Source of the DNA: Pasteurella canis
GTDB lineage: Bacteria; Pseudomonadota; Gammaproteobacteria; Enterobacterales; Pasteurellaceae
Direction: 5' to 3'
DNA: 64,000 nt
Assembly (NCBI RefSeq): GCF_900454865.1
Contig: NZ_UGTV01000015.1
Span: 1,800,001 to 1,864,000, forward strand
The translations under genes were made by a program, and so were the position numbers. The notes under the pieces were generated by a model. That model worked only from the letters and a program-made list of their open reading frames with translations. It had not been told where the DNA came from and made no database searches. Position 1 is the first letter of the stretch. Every line of letters starts with the position of its first letter. Positions 10,912 to 19,698 of the stretch are shown in pieces.

Positions 10912-11277
10912 ATGTTAGAGAAAATGTCAGAAGCACAATATAAGAGAGTAGTTGAAAACAATAGGGGGCTTGCGTTAGATGGTTTATTTGCTAGTTTTCA
11001 AGCGTGTTTCGGTGATATACAAGATAAACCCGAAATCAAAGAAATGTTTTTAGAATTGATGGCAGATTTAATGAAAACAGGGGAACTCAAGTTAGCGACT
11101 CAAGGCAAATTCCTCGAAGGGTCGATTGAAGAACAGATTGATGTATTTCGCCAAGCTTGGCCAGATCATTATGATGAAAATGAAATGGAATATGATATTG
11201 ATAATATATGGTGGCATGTATATGCGCCAGCAGGCGCAGTGTGGATTTGCGAAGATGGCTATGAAGAATGGACTTAG
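10912..11277 (+). CDS. Array gene A3: small acidic DUF596-like protein
   Basis: The last array member has 121 residues and an A-type N-terminus with several substitutions relative to A1 and A2. Its C-terminus has a unique patch, IDNIWWHVYAPAGA, where the others have IDNTWWITYAPAGA. As for A2, the upstream GTG at 10906 belongs to the ribosome site AAGGAGGTGA and ATG 10912 is the start. It is followed at once by the right-hand 35-base flank repeat. Confidence 0.75.
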   Translation: MLEKMSEAQYKRVVENNRGLALDGLFASFQACFGDIQDKPEIKEMFLELMADLMKTGELKLATQGKFLEGSIEEQIDVFRQAWPDHYDENEMEYDIDNIWWHVYAPAGAVWICEDGYEEWT

Positions 11278-11284
11278 CGAGATA

Positions 11285-11319
11285 AAAGTGCGGTGTGTTT
11301 TGGCTAAATTTGAACATAC
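11285..11319. repeat. Right 35-base direct repeat flanking the small-gene array
   Basis: This is the partner of 8777-8811 (33/35 identical). This copy has an intact uptake signal AAGTGCGGT. Its first 18 bases, AAAGTGCGGTGTGTTTTG, also begin both 220-base spacers inside the array. Confidence 0.75.
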
Positions 11320-11367
11320 CGCTTTTTTTAGGTTAGATGCAAGTGTGGATATTTGCGAGAATAAGAA

Positions 11368-11424
11368 GAGAAAGTGCAGCTTGTCTGAATGCAAAAAACT
11401 CGTCAAAACTGACCGCACTTTCTC
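11368..11424. terminator. Hairpin with one intact and one decayed uptake signal, between convergent genes
   Basis: GAGAAAGTGC (11368-11377) pairs with GCACTTTCTC (11415-11424). The right arm holds an intact inverted uptake signal and the left arm a mutated one (AAGTGCAGC). It lies between the convergent array and the DUF4153 gene, but the loop is long and T tracts are weak. Confidence 0.45.
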
Positions 11425-11430
11425 GCGTTG

Positions 11431-13170
11431 TTAAGGGGCGAGGTAGAATTCGATATAGCCACCTTGATAAACATAGCCTTTAATTTCACCATGTTCTTCA
11501 TATTTAAAATCAATATCACGGAAAATTAATAGCCCCCCTTCTTCTGTTGGCACTTTAGTAAGCTTTTCAGCTAAAGGAAGCAATTCCTCTTGTTGGTATT
11601 TTTGGTGAATGTCCAATCCTGCAGATTTAAATACCTCTGCAAAGTAACTTTCACTGAAGTTATATTGATAGCCAGAATCTTCATCGATAAGCGCAAAATG
11701 ACGCTGGAATAATTGAGATTTATCTTGTTCCGATGCTTCATCTTGCGATTTTGTATCGCTATAACCATTGATTAAATAGAGTTTTTGATAAGACTGAATA
11801 TCAATCGCTTGTTTATAGTTTCTGTTTGTGTCATACGCATAAAAGCTAATGGTGGCATATTTATCTTGATAATTATTATTGTAGATAATTTGGTTGTAGT
11901 AAAAACCAGATAAGTAATCAAGATTTTCTTTACCGTATTTCGCGATTGCTTGTGGGTTAGTTTTTATATAAGGCACAATAATCTCATCTAATAATTTATA
12001 TTTTTCAGCTTGCTCACGACTTAATTTTTTCGCAAAATTTTTCTCAAAAATTTTTGAGCTAATTTTTCCTTGTTGATCGAGAAGATTCAGCTCAGTCAAC
12101 ACGCGTTCAAAGCGCACAAGTTGATTTTGTTGAGTTAGATGATAAGGTGAGGTAACTATCATACCAGCGAAAATGACAGTACAAGTGAGAAGTGTAAACC
12201 AGCGATATTGTAACCAACGTGGGTGCATAGAACATATTACAAACACTGTAATGATACTCGCAATCATGACTAAGAAAACCCTCATTTCAGTCAGACCATA
12301 AGTGGTAATACGTTCGCTGATACCTAACCACAGTAAAATCAATGGCGCAATAGAAAGGTAGCTGAAATAGCGATAGAACCATGTCCATTTAGGTTTCGTC
12401 AATAATAAACGTAGCGCATGGCACAAAAGACCTAGCGCGATATAAGGCATAATAATGTAGGCGACTCCCCCTTTTGGTAACTCAAAATGAAGGAGAATTT
12501 TTGCTAAATAAAGATACACAAGGAAGGTATAAATGATGACAACAGGCGAGAAAATAAAATTAATCACCAGTTCAATGACATAGTGAAAACGTTCATTTGG
12601 GACATTGTTTGCTAAACGTTGCTCAAAAATAAGAAATAAAATGGGCGTGAAGAAGAACGTAGTAAATAGAATCGTTTTAGGTATTACATTGAACGTTAAA
12701 ATGCTTAGATTAAACAGATATTCAACACTAGTAAAAATGAGTAATACAAAAAGACAAATAATGCATGCAATGGCAATAGACAGAATAAGTTGTACAAAAC
12801 GAGATATTGTATAGTAGATAAAGTGTCGATTATCTTTCGTAAGTGGATAAGTAATAAATAACAAAAAATGAATAAGTAATAATCCCCAATAAGCATAGTT
12901 ATCATAAATATCACGTTCAGCAAAATAAAAAGCGAAGGTGATAGCAATAGCGTAGCTGATTGTGATCCAATGAGCATACTTAATTTTTTGCAACATTAAT
13001 GTTGTTGAAAAATAAATTGGTAATAATAAAATCAAGATGGCATAAGCGGAAATGTTGTTATCTTGAATGAAAGGAATACATGAAGTGCTGATTAAAATAA
13101 ATACTATTGCGAGTGGATATTTCTTTAGCAGGTCTTTGGTACTTTCGATCAGAGAGTGCATGATATTCAT
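11431..13170 (-). CDS. DUF4153 family membrane protein
   Basis: The 579-residue protein has about ten to eleven membrane segments in its first two thirds. A soluble region of about 220 residues rich in Lys, Glu, Tyr and Asn follows and probably faces the periplasm. Layout and length fit the DUF4153 family, whose function is unknown. The gene is a single unit convergent with the array. Its start has neighbouring ATG codons (MNIM) behind AAGGAAAC. No catalytic motif is visible. Confidence 0.65.
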   Translation of the reverse strand: MNIMHSLIESTKDLLKKYPLAIVFILISTSCIPFIQDNNISAYAILILLLPIYFSTTLMLQKIKYAHWITISYAIAITFAFYFAERDIYDNYAYWGLLLIHFLLFITYPLTKDNRHFIYYTISRFVQLILSIAIACIICLFVLLIFTSVEYLFNLSILTFNVIPKTILFTTFFFTPILFLIFEQRLANNVPNERFHYVIELVINFIFSPVVIIYTFLVYLYLAKILLHFELPKGGVAYIIMPYIALGLLCHALRLLLTKPKWTWFYRYFSYLSIAPLILLWLGISERITTYGLTEMRVFLVMIASIITVFVICSMHPRWLQYRWFTLLTCTVIFAGMIVTSPYHLTQQNQLVRFERVLTELNLLDQQGKISSKIFEKNFAKKLSREQAEKYKLLDEIIVPYIKTNPQAIAKYGKENLDYLSGFYYNQIIYNNNYQDKYATISFYAYDTNRNYKQAIDIQSYQKLYLINGYSDTKSQDEASEQDKSQLFQRHFALIDEDSGYQYNFSESYFAEVFKSAGLDIHQKYQQEELLPLAEKLTKVPTEEGGLLIFRDIDFKYEEHGEIKGYVYQGGYIEFYLAP

Positions 13171-13247
13171 TTTGTTTCCTTAAAATTAACGCTCAAAAAT
13201 TAATAAAATCATTCTAATGTTTTTATGACTCTCTGAATAGATCGAAT

Positions 13248-13271
13248 AAAAAAGCCACAGTGAACTGTGGC
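13248..13271 (-). terminator. Terminator after the small minus-strand gene
   Basis: On the minus strand GCCACAG-TTCA-CTGTGGC is followed by TTTTTT. It lies 36 bases beyond the stop of the 13307-13546 gene. Confidence 0.8.
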
Positions 13272-13306
13272 GAAAATCCATAATGAAAAAGACAGTTATA
13301 TGATGT

Positions 13307-13546
13307 TTATTTAGAGGAAACGTGTTGTAAGAAAATTTTACGTAGTGAAGTTAAACCTAATTTTTCTGCTTCATTAACTAAATTCAGCGCACGATTAATA
13401 TCATTTTGTTTTAGCGCGTTCTTCACAGATTGATTAAAATAGGCTTCTGTCTCTTTATCCACAGCTGTTGCCACCGTTTGAGCTGACAGTGTAATTGATT
13501 GTACTTGCTCAATAGCTGTTGCCAAATCTTCAGGCGGATGTATCAC
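13307..13546 (-). pseudogene. Small unknown protein, possibly the remnant of a lipoprotein
   Basis: The 79-codon frame begins at a GTG (13546) right against GGTGGA, too close to be a normal ribosome site. It has no membrane segment; the C-terminal part (ALKQNDINRALNLVNEAEKLGL) looks helical. In-frame codons just before the GTG read C-G-C-K-K-G-G and are preceded by a stop. A Cys-Gly run followed by a flexible start is what a mature lipoprotein would show, so the signal peptide may have been lost by mutation. It could also be a real small protein. A clear terminator follows. Family not recognised. Confidence 0.4.
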
Positions 13547-13783
13547 TCCACCTTTTTTACATCCACATTATTCAATCGACCACATGATATAACAGTCTCT
13601 AATAAGCGATTTATGAGTGAAATAACACCAAAATAGACCGCACTTTTGTTTCTATTGCACAACTAAGATGTTTAGTTGATCGATGATTAGTTTTTCATTG
13701 TGCGTTGAATGTGCTATTTTTACGTCCTTAACCATTGGGCTTTATCGTGCCAATTTTTATTTTATGCAACTAACTAGCACTTT

Positions 13784-15739
13784 ATGATCGAAAAATACAA
13801 GTTAAACCAAGAAAATATTATTCCTTTTTTAACAACACATATTGAGCAACAAAATACATTTACTGTATTAAATGGCTTATGCCAGTGGTTACGTTTGGGA
13901 GGGAAAAAAGAGGCGCCTCAGCGTTTATCTTATTTAATACAAATTTTACAAAATGATGTGGCGTTAGCTGGAAAGATCGCTTCATTATTATGTCAGTGGA
14001 TTTGCCAAATGCGTCTTTATCCACTTTTTATTAGTTGTGGTTTACTTGGTCGAGAAGGCTTTGGGCGTGAGATACAGAAACGTTTATATGAACGTTTTAA
14101 TCCTTCTTTTAAAGATTTAAATGACTTACGTGATATTTTCTTTGTTTTATTTTGCGAAGAAAGTGATGAAGAATGGTTACAAGCAACAGCAATCCAAGAT
14201 TGGATCAAATTATTAGATATATTACAGCAACAGAGTACAGAAAAAGAGCGTGAGAATGTACATAATCATTTACGTTATGAAGGCTTTTTTGCGATTGAAA
14301 TGCTGGCTATTTGGATTGCGGCAGAAGAACTTGAACCTGAATTAATGCGACTTGATCCCACTTTACTTGATGCTGATTCGCCTTTTGTTGCGCTACATCG
14401 AGAGGTGGCGAATTGGGTAGCCTCACATCGTCAAAATCGACAATATGATGATGCTCATTTACAAGTGATGTTTGATCAATGTCGAGAGCAAATTGATCGC
14501 ATCCATCGCCGTGGTGCAAGTGCAGGTTCAACATTAGGTGTCGCGCATTTATTAACACGTCTTGATCAAACATTAACTCGCTTAGCTACTTTAATGGATA
14601 TTTTTCAGCAGGATCGCCTTTTACCACATCGTATTTTGGTGTTTACGGGAGAATTAGCCATTGCTTCTGCACGTAGTCATAGTGCGGTAGATTTATGGAA
14701 ACAGAGTGTCAAAATGTTGGCGCGCAGTATTACCCAAAATAAAAGTGATCATGGTGAGCATTACATTACGCGTGATAGAAAAGAATATCGTAATATGTTT
14801 TTTTCAGCAGCAGGTGGTGGCATTTTAATTGCTTTTATGGCGCTATTTAAGCTGTATTTAGGTGATCTGATTGAAGACCGAGTATGGCGTGGTATTGCTG
14901 AAGGATTGAATTACGGTATTGGTTTTACAATTATTTTCATGTTGCATGGCACTGTGGCGACGAAACAGCCTGCAATGACTGCGGCTCGTTTTGCAGAAAC
15001 TGTGGATAATGGACAAGGTAAATCTGTTAACCTGCAATTGGCACAATTACTCATTGATGTATTTCGCTCGCAAACGGTAGCCGTATTAGGTAATGTCACG
15101 CTCGCTATTTTAGTCGCTTGTTTGCTAGCCATAGGTTATCAGTATTATGCTGGCATGCCTTTACTCACAGACGCAGAGATTGCATATCAGCAAAAATCTA
15201 TTGATCCAATGAAAGGGTCGTTATGGTTTGCAGCGATTGCAGGTTTTTGGTTGTTTTTTTCGGGGATTATTTCAGGTTATTTTGATAATCGCAGTAATTA
15301 TTTGAATTTAAAAATGCGTTTGCGTAACCACCCCATTTTACGTCGTATTTTAACTCGTAATATGCGCTATAAATTTGCAGAATATTGGCATGATAATTAT
15401 GGTTCGATTATGGGTAACTTGTGTTTCGGTTTATTGTTAGGTTTAACAGGTTTAGTCGGATATTTGTTAAATTTACCACTTGATATTCGCCATGTAGCGT
15501 TTTCTTCTGCCAATTTGGGTTATATGGCGATCAGTGGCGATTTCACTTGGCAGCTGTTTTTACAAGGATTGATACTGGTGTTATTGATCGGGATTGTGAA
15601 CTTAGCCGTAAGTTTCTTTATTGCACTTTGTGTCGCATTACGTTCATTAGATGCACAAATTGAAAGCTGGTGTGATATTGGTAAGTGTGTTTGGAAATTG
15701 ATTAAACAACGCCCATTGTCATTATTTTTTCCATATTAA
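13784..15739 (+). CDS. Gcr-type 'site-specific recombinase' family membrane protein
   Basis: The 651-residue protein has a soluble helical N-terminal half (about 1-340, including IHRRGASAGSTLGVAHLLTR) and a C-terminal half with about six to seven membrane segments (for example FFSAAGGGILIAFMALFKLYL and WLFFSGIISGYFDN). It fits the family named site-specific recombinase Gcr after a Neisseria gene. No integrase or resolvase catalytic residues are visible and a membrane recombinase would be odd, so the family name should not be read as a function. No ribosome site is evident before ATG 13784. It is a single gene ending at a bidirectional terminator. Confidence 0.65.
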   Translation: MIEKYKLNQENIIPFLTTHIEQQNTFTVLNGLCQWLRLGGKKEAPQRLSYLIQILQNDVALAGKIASLLCQWICQMRLYPLFISCGLLGREGFGREIQKRLYERFNPSFKDLNDLRDIFFVLFCEESDEEWLQATAIQDWIKLLDILQQQSTEKERENVHNHLRYEGFFAIEMLAIWIAAEELEPELMRLDPTLLDADSPFVALHREVANWVASHRQNRQYDDAHLQVMFDQCREQIDRIHRRGASAGSTLGVAHLLTRLDQTLTRLATLMDIFQQDRLLPHRILVFTGELAIASARSHSAVDLWKQSVKMLARSITQNKSDHGEHYITRDRKEYRNMFFSAAGGGILIAFMALFKLYLGDLIEDRVWRGIAEGLNYGIGFTIIFMLHGTVATKQPAMTAARFAETVDNGQGKSVNLQLAQLLIDVFRSQTVAVLGNVTLAILVACLLAIGYQYYAGMPLLTDAEIAYQQKSIDPMKGSLWFAAIAGFWLFFSGIISGYFDNRSNYLNLKMRLRNHPILRRILTRNMRYKFAEYWHDNYGSIMGNLCFGLLLGLTGLVGYLLNLPLDIRHVAFSSANLGYMAISGDFTWQLFLQGLILVLLIGIVNLAVSFFIALCVALRSLDAQIESWCDIGKCVWKLIKQRPLSLFFPY

Positions 15740-15760
15740 AGAGTGAATGAAAAACAAGAA

Positions 15761-15793
15761 AAAAGACCGTCCTTGAAAAAGATGGTCTTTTTT
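15761..15793. terminator. Bidirectional terminator between gcr-like gene and ridA
   Basis: AAAAGACCGTC pairs with GATGGTCTTTT (one G-T pair) and is flanked by A and T runs on either side. It serves the convergent genes ending at 15739 and 15808. Confidence 0.8.
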
Positions 15794-15807
15794 AATTTGG
15801 ACTTTAC

Positions 15808-16197
15808 TTAATTTTTGACTGCAATAGCTTCGATTTCAATACCTACATCTTTTGGTAAACGAGCAACTTCAACACATGAACGTGCTGGGAAGTTAGGGTG
15901 ATTGTTTTCTTTAAAGAAACGTTCATACTCCGCATTTACTGCGGCAAAGTCATTTAAATCCTTGACAAATACCGTGGTTTTCACAATATTTGCGACTTGT
16001 AATCCCGCTTGTTCAATGATGGCTTTGACATTTTCTAAAGATTGACGTGCTTGTGCCACGATATCAGCTGGTACCTCACCCGTTTTGGGATTCACTGGAA
16101 TTTGCCCAGAAGTTAACAACATATTCCCTAAGTCAACTGCTTGTACATAAGGGCCAATTGCTGCTGGGGCATTGTCAGTATGAATCACTTTCGTCAT
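15808..16197 (-). CDS. ridA: Reactive intermediate/imine deaminase RidA
   Basis: RidA hydrolyses reactive enamine/imine products of PLP enzymes such as threonine dehydratase. The protein (129 residues) is very close to E. coli RidA: NAPAAIGPYVQAVDLGNM, SGQIPVNPKTGEVP and the active-site stretch PARSCVEVARLPKD with the catalytic Arg, ending IEIEAIAVKN. The open frame reaches ATG 16206, but that codon abuts AAGGAG. ATG 16197, 9 bases from AAGGAG, gives the normal family N-terminus and is the chosen start. It lies downstream of pabB-pabC in the same orientation. Confidence 0.92.
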   Translation of the reverse strand: MTKVIHTDNAPAAIGPYVQAVDLGNMLLTSGQIPVNPKTGEVPADIVAQARQSLENVKAIIEQAGLQVANIVKTTVFVKDLNDFAAVNAEYERFFKENNHPNFPARSCVEVARLPKDVGIEIEAIAVKN

Positions 16198-16258
16198 TTC
16201 TCTCATCTCCTTTTGCTGATTAAAAAAGTATTTTTATTGTACGCTGTTCAACGAAAAT

Positions 16259-16840
16259 TTACAGTGGATTGAGTGCATTAATTAAACGGATTTCATCAAA
16301 TGTTGCGATATCTTCTAATAAGATCGTACATTGCTGGATTTTATTTTCCGCTAATAATTTTGTCCGTTGCGTGCCAGCTAATAACGGCGTATCAGGCGTA
16401 AACCAATGTTTACCTCGACGAAAGACCAGATTTCCAATGGTACAATCCGTTACTTTACCTTGTTTGATGATCATGATTTCATCACAATCACCTTTTTGTT
16501 GTAGCAATTGAGCTAACGGAGTCCGATCAGCATATTTCAAACCATATTCAATATCGTTACAAATTACTGGCTGAAAAGTGCGGTAAGTTTTACGCTGATA
16601 AGCAAAGTACTGCACTTGTAATTCAGTGGCATTATAATCAATACGGCAACGAATCAACGGAGCATATTGAGTCTGCTCAAGTGCGGTTTGAATTTGAATA
16701 ACTTGGGCAAAATCATGAACATTGACTGCCTTTTTTGCATAAAATTGCTTTAAGCTGTCAATATAGCGTTGCTGATGTAAGGCAAGATGTTGAATCTCAC
16801 CGTTGACAATTGCAATTGTTTCAAACAGAGAAAACAGCAT
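16259..16840 (-). CDS. pabC: Class IV aminotransferase fold protein, probable aminodeoxychorismate lyase
   Basis: The 193-residue protein is shorter than E. coli PabC (about 270). It has the class IV fold: LFETIAI at the N-terminus, a central Lys candidate in YGLKYADRT, and TDCTIGNLVFRRGKHWFTP followed by LLAGTQRTKLL, the typical PLP-pocket region. It starts 3 bases after pabB, which argues for the same pathway: conversion of aminodeoxychorismate to p-aminobenzoate and pyruvate for folate synthesis. The short length leaves some doubt about activity. Confidence 0.75.
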   Translation of the reverse strand: MLFSLFETIAIVNGEIQHLALHQQRYIDSLKQFYAKKAVNVHDFAQVIQIQTALEQTQYAPLIRCRIDYNATELQVQYFAYQRKTYRTFQPVICNDIEYGLKYADRTPLAQLLQQKGDCDEIMIIKQGKVTDCTIGNLVFRRGKHWFTPDTPLLAGTQRTKLLAENKIQQCTILLEDIATFDEIRLINALNPL

Positions 16841-16843
16841 TGT

Positions 16844-17818
16844 TTATCCTAATGGTACATAGACTTTTTGCAGTAATTCTTGGTATTCATCTTCTAACTC
16901 ACTTAAGATAGTAATTCCTCCGCCACTACGGAAATAATACTCATCATCGGCTTGTTCAATGAAGCGAATTGCTACCGCACTTTGCAATGACTCACCATCA
17001 AAAAGACCAAAAATTCCCGTGTAATAACCTCGAGGTTGTTGTTCTGCGGTTTGAATAATATGTACCGTTTTTTCTTTTGGTGCACCGCTAATAGAGCCTG
17101 CGGGCAATAATGCTGCTAAAATAGAACCGATATTTTCTTGCCAATTTTCTGCTAAATTACCTCTGATTTCTGAACTTGTCTGCAAGATCGCGCCTTTTTG
17201 CGTTTCGATTTTTTCTACATAACGAAAGCGAGTGACTTCTACTTTCTCTGATACGGTTGCTAAATCATTACGCATTAAATCCACAATAGTATAATGTTCT
17301 TGGCGTTCTTTTTCAGAATCTAACAACTGTTTTTCAGCATCGGGTAAAGTTGCATCAATAGTACCCTTCATCGGATAAGTGAAAATTTGATTATGATGAA
17401 TATTGACAAAGCATTCTGGTGAAAAACAGACAAAACGATTTTGATAGTATAGTTTATAGGGGGCTTTTGTTTGCTGGAAAATCTGCGCCAGACTCAAATT
17501 TGTCTCAATTTTCGTAGGATACGTGAGATTCAATAAATAAGAATTGCCTTTTTGTAGTTCTTCTTGCACTAACATAAAGCCATGCTGGTAAACGGTTTTT
17601 TCTATTGGAAATTTGTTTAATCTAAAAGGCTCGCAAGAGGTTTGTGTTTGCCAATTGATATTATGTTGACCTTTAATTGCAAAAAACAGCCCTAAACTTG
17701 CAGCTTGTGTTAAAGGGCAAATGATCGGTTGTTGCTGTTCAAAATCAATCAGAAAGAAAAATGGTTGGCGTTGTTTACCATATTGATTGGCTTGTTGAAT
17801 AAAAGAATGAAAACACAT
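16844..17818 (-). CDS. pabB: Aminodeoxychorismate synthase component I
   Basis: The 324-residue chorismate-binding enzyme forms 4-amino-4-deoxychorismate from chorismate and ammonia. The catalytic core is present: YPMKGTID contains the Lys that marks PabB rather than TrpE, followed by RQEHYTIVDLMRNDL, LLPAGSISGAPK and the C-terminal GGGITILSELEDEYQE. The N-terminal region is much shorter than in E. coli PabB (about 450 residues), as in compact versions. The amidotransferase partner is divergent at 17920. The gene is followed at once by pabC. Confidence 0.88.
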   Translation of the reverse strand: MCFHSFIQQANQYGKQRQPFFFLIDFEQQQPIICPLTQAASLGLFFAIKGQHNINWQTQTSCEPFRLNKFPIEKTVYQHGFMLVQEELQKGNSYLLNLTYPTKIETNLSLAQIFQQTKAPYKLYYQNRFVCFSPECFVNIHHNQIFTYPMKGTIDATLPDAEKQLLDSEKERQEHYTIVDLMRNDLATVSEKVEVTRFRYVEKIETQKGAILQTSSEIRGNLAENWQENIGSILAALLPAGSISGAPKEKTVHIIQTAEQQPRGYYTGIFGLFDGESLQSAVAIRFIEQADDEYYFRSGGGITILSELEDEYQELLQKVYVPLG

Positions 17819-17919
17819 AGATTTATCTGTGATTAAAAAATAAGTGGAAGTGTAACGGAAAATCAGACAAAAATCCGCTTTTTCCTTTATACTTTGCTTT
17901 CTTCTTAACAGGATATAGT

Positions 17920-18492
17920 ATGGATATGAAACGGCTGCTTATTATTAATAATCAAGATTCTTTTACATATAACTTAGTAGATTTAATTCGTCGATTAACA
18001 GTGCCTTTTGAGGTGGTTAATGTGCAAGAATTGGACCTATCTAAGGTAGAGAATTATAGTCATATTCTGCTCTCTCCTGGCCCTGACGTGCCTCGTGCTT
18101 ATCCTCAATTATTTGCAATGTTAGCCAAATATTATCAAACTAAGTCGATTTTAGGCGTGTGTTTAGGTCACCAAACCCTGTGTGAATTTTTTGGTGGCGA
18201 ACTATATAATTTAGATAAAGTACGCCATGGGCGAATTCAGCGTTTGAAAGTGCGGTCAAATTCGCCTTTATTTGAAGGGCTTCCCTTAGAATTTCAAATT
18301 GGCTTATATCATTCTTGGGCGATTCGTGAGCAATCTTTCCCAGATTCTCTTACTATCACAGCCCATTGTTCCGAAGAGGTTGTTATGGCATTTCAACACA
18401 AATCTCTACCGATTTACGGTGTTCAATTCCACCCTGAATCCTTCATGACAGAATATGGTGAACAACTCTTACGAAATTGGTTAGAAAGCTAA
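17920..18492 (+). CDS. pabA: Glutamine amidotransferase component of aminodeoxychorismate (or anthranilate) synthase
   Basis: The 190-residue class I glutamine amidotransferase supplies ammonia to PabB. Visible features are the N-terminal LLIINNQDSFTYNLVD, oxyanion region LLSPGPDVP, nucleophile motif GVCLGHQ and the His-Glu pair in YGVQFHPESFM. PabA and TrpG are hard to separate by sequence. The divergent pabB-pabC next door and lack of trp genes favour PabA, though a dual role is possible. Two ATG codons lie 6 bases apart and the first is kept. An uptake signal lies within the gene. Confidence 0.82.
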   Translation: MDMKRLLIINNQDSFTYNLVDLIRRLTVPFEVVNVQELDLSKVENYSHILLSPGPDVPRAYPQLFAMLAKYYQTKSILGVCLGHQTLCEFFGGELYNLDKVRHGRIQRLKVRSNSPLFEGLPLEFQIGLYHSWAIREQSFPDSLTITAHCSEEVVMAFQHKSLPIYGVQFHPESFMTEYGEQLLRNWLES

Positions 18493-18536
18493 ATTTTTGA
18501 AAAAACAGACCGCACTTTTCTGATTTTTTCTAGTGT

Positions 18537-19547
18537 TTACAACAGCTGACTTATTCCCATATTGACAAAAAATCCACCAATTACTAACCAGCATAGTACT
18601 AGTGCACCTAAAATAAGCGGTTTGATGCCTGCTTGTTTAATGGCACTAATGTGAGTGGTTAAACCTAGAGCCGTCATCGCCGCGATGAGTAATAGCCCGT
18701 CAATTTGTACAATCCACTTTACAATATGAGCAGGAATGAGTGAGAAAGAGTTAATAACTGCCATTAAAATAAAGAGAAAGGCAAACCAAGGAATCGTGAT
18801 TTTATTGCTTTGTGGATTATCACTTTGTTTCGTGAGTAACCAAGAAATAAAGAGTAAAAATGGTGCAAGCATCATTACACGGATCATTTTTGATATAACT
18901 GCTGTATCCGCAACGGCTGAACTGATGTTACCGCCTGCTGCATAAACTTGGGCAACTTCGTGTACACTCGAGCCAATATAAATACCAAATTGATGCTCAC
19001 TTAACCAATTTGCAAGATAAGGATACATAGCTGGATATAAAAACATGGAGATTGTACCAAAAATGACAATCACAGCGACAGAAACTGACACTTGATGTGA
19101 TTCTGCTTTTGTCACAGGTTGCATTGACATAATCGCGGCAGCACCACAAATACTACAGCCACCTGCAGTTAAATAAACAATTTGTTTATCCATGTTTAAA
19201 TAACGAAGTCCAAGCCAAACAGTAAGAGCAAAAGTACTGATTAACATAATCGCATCTGTGGCGATAGCATTAACACCTACGGCGCTAATATCTTGAAAGG
19301 TTAAACGGAAACCATACAAAATAATACCTAGACGTAATAGTGTGCCTTTGGCAAAGATGACACCTTGTGCGGTATATTGTGAAAATTTAGGATAAAGCGT
19401 GTTGCCAAGGAAGATGCCTAATAGAATTGCGATAGTGAGAGCACTTAGTTTTGCATGGAGAGCGAAAGTGCTTTTAGAAAGTATATCGACAATAAATGTG
19501 AGTATTGCAACAAAGATTAAGCCGATATACAGAGTTTTATTTTTCAT
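18537..19547 (-). CDS. yeiH: YeiH family (UPF0324) putative sulfate exporter
   Basis: The 336-residue integral membrane protein has about ten segments. Family motifs are [29 protein letters not shown] and the [16 protein letters not shown] block. UPF0324/YeiH proteins are annotated as putative sulfate exporters; experimental support is limited. It is a single gene with its own upstream gap (19548-19698) in which I see no clear operator. Unlike in E. coli, no LysR regulator is adjacent. Confidence 0.85.
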   Translation of the reverse strand: MKNKTLYIGLIFVAILTFIVDILSKSTFALHAKLSALTIAILLGIFLGNTLYPKFSQYTAQGVIFAKGTLLRLGIILYGFRLTFQDISAVGVNAIATDAIMLISTFALTVWLGLRYLNMDKQIVYLTAGGCSICGAAAIMSMQPVTKAESHQVSVSVAVIVIFGTISMFLYPAMYPYLANWLSEHQFGIYIGSSVHEVAQVYAAGGNISSAVADTAVISKMIRVMMLAPFLLFISWLLTKQSDNPQSNKITIPWFAFLFILMAVINSFSLIPAHIVKWIVQIDGLLLIAAMTALGLTTHISAIKQAGIKPLILGALVLCWLVIGGFFVNMGISQLL

Positions 19548-19698
19548 TACAACGATCCTAATGAGTGAGGATAAGAGAATAAATTTAGAGCAAAAGGATA
19601 AAAGGATTTTGCCTGAATGTAAAATTGATTATGACGCTATTAGAGGATTTATCTTGTTTGAGACAACGCAGTCAAGTGTCTAGAGCGTTACATTCGGT

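Noticed and set aside
8777-11319. CRISPR array
   Set aside because: The repeats are long coding units and two single flanks, not short repeats with unique spacers.
11087-11418. Minus-strand frames over array gene A3 (76 and 108 codons)
   Set aside because: They run against a well-supported gene with a strong ribosome site and cross the hairpin at 11368-11424.
19399-19683. 94-codon plus-strand frame across the yeiH start
   Set aside because: More than half overlaps yeiH antisense; no ribosome site or recognisable protein.
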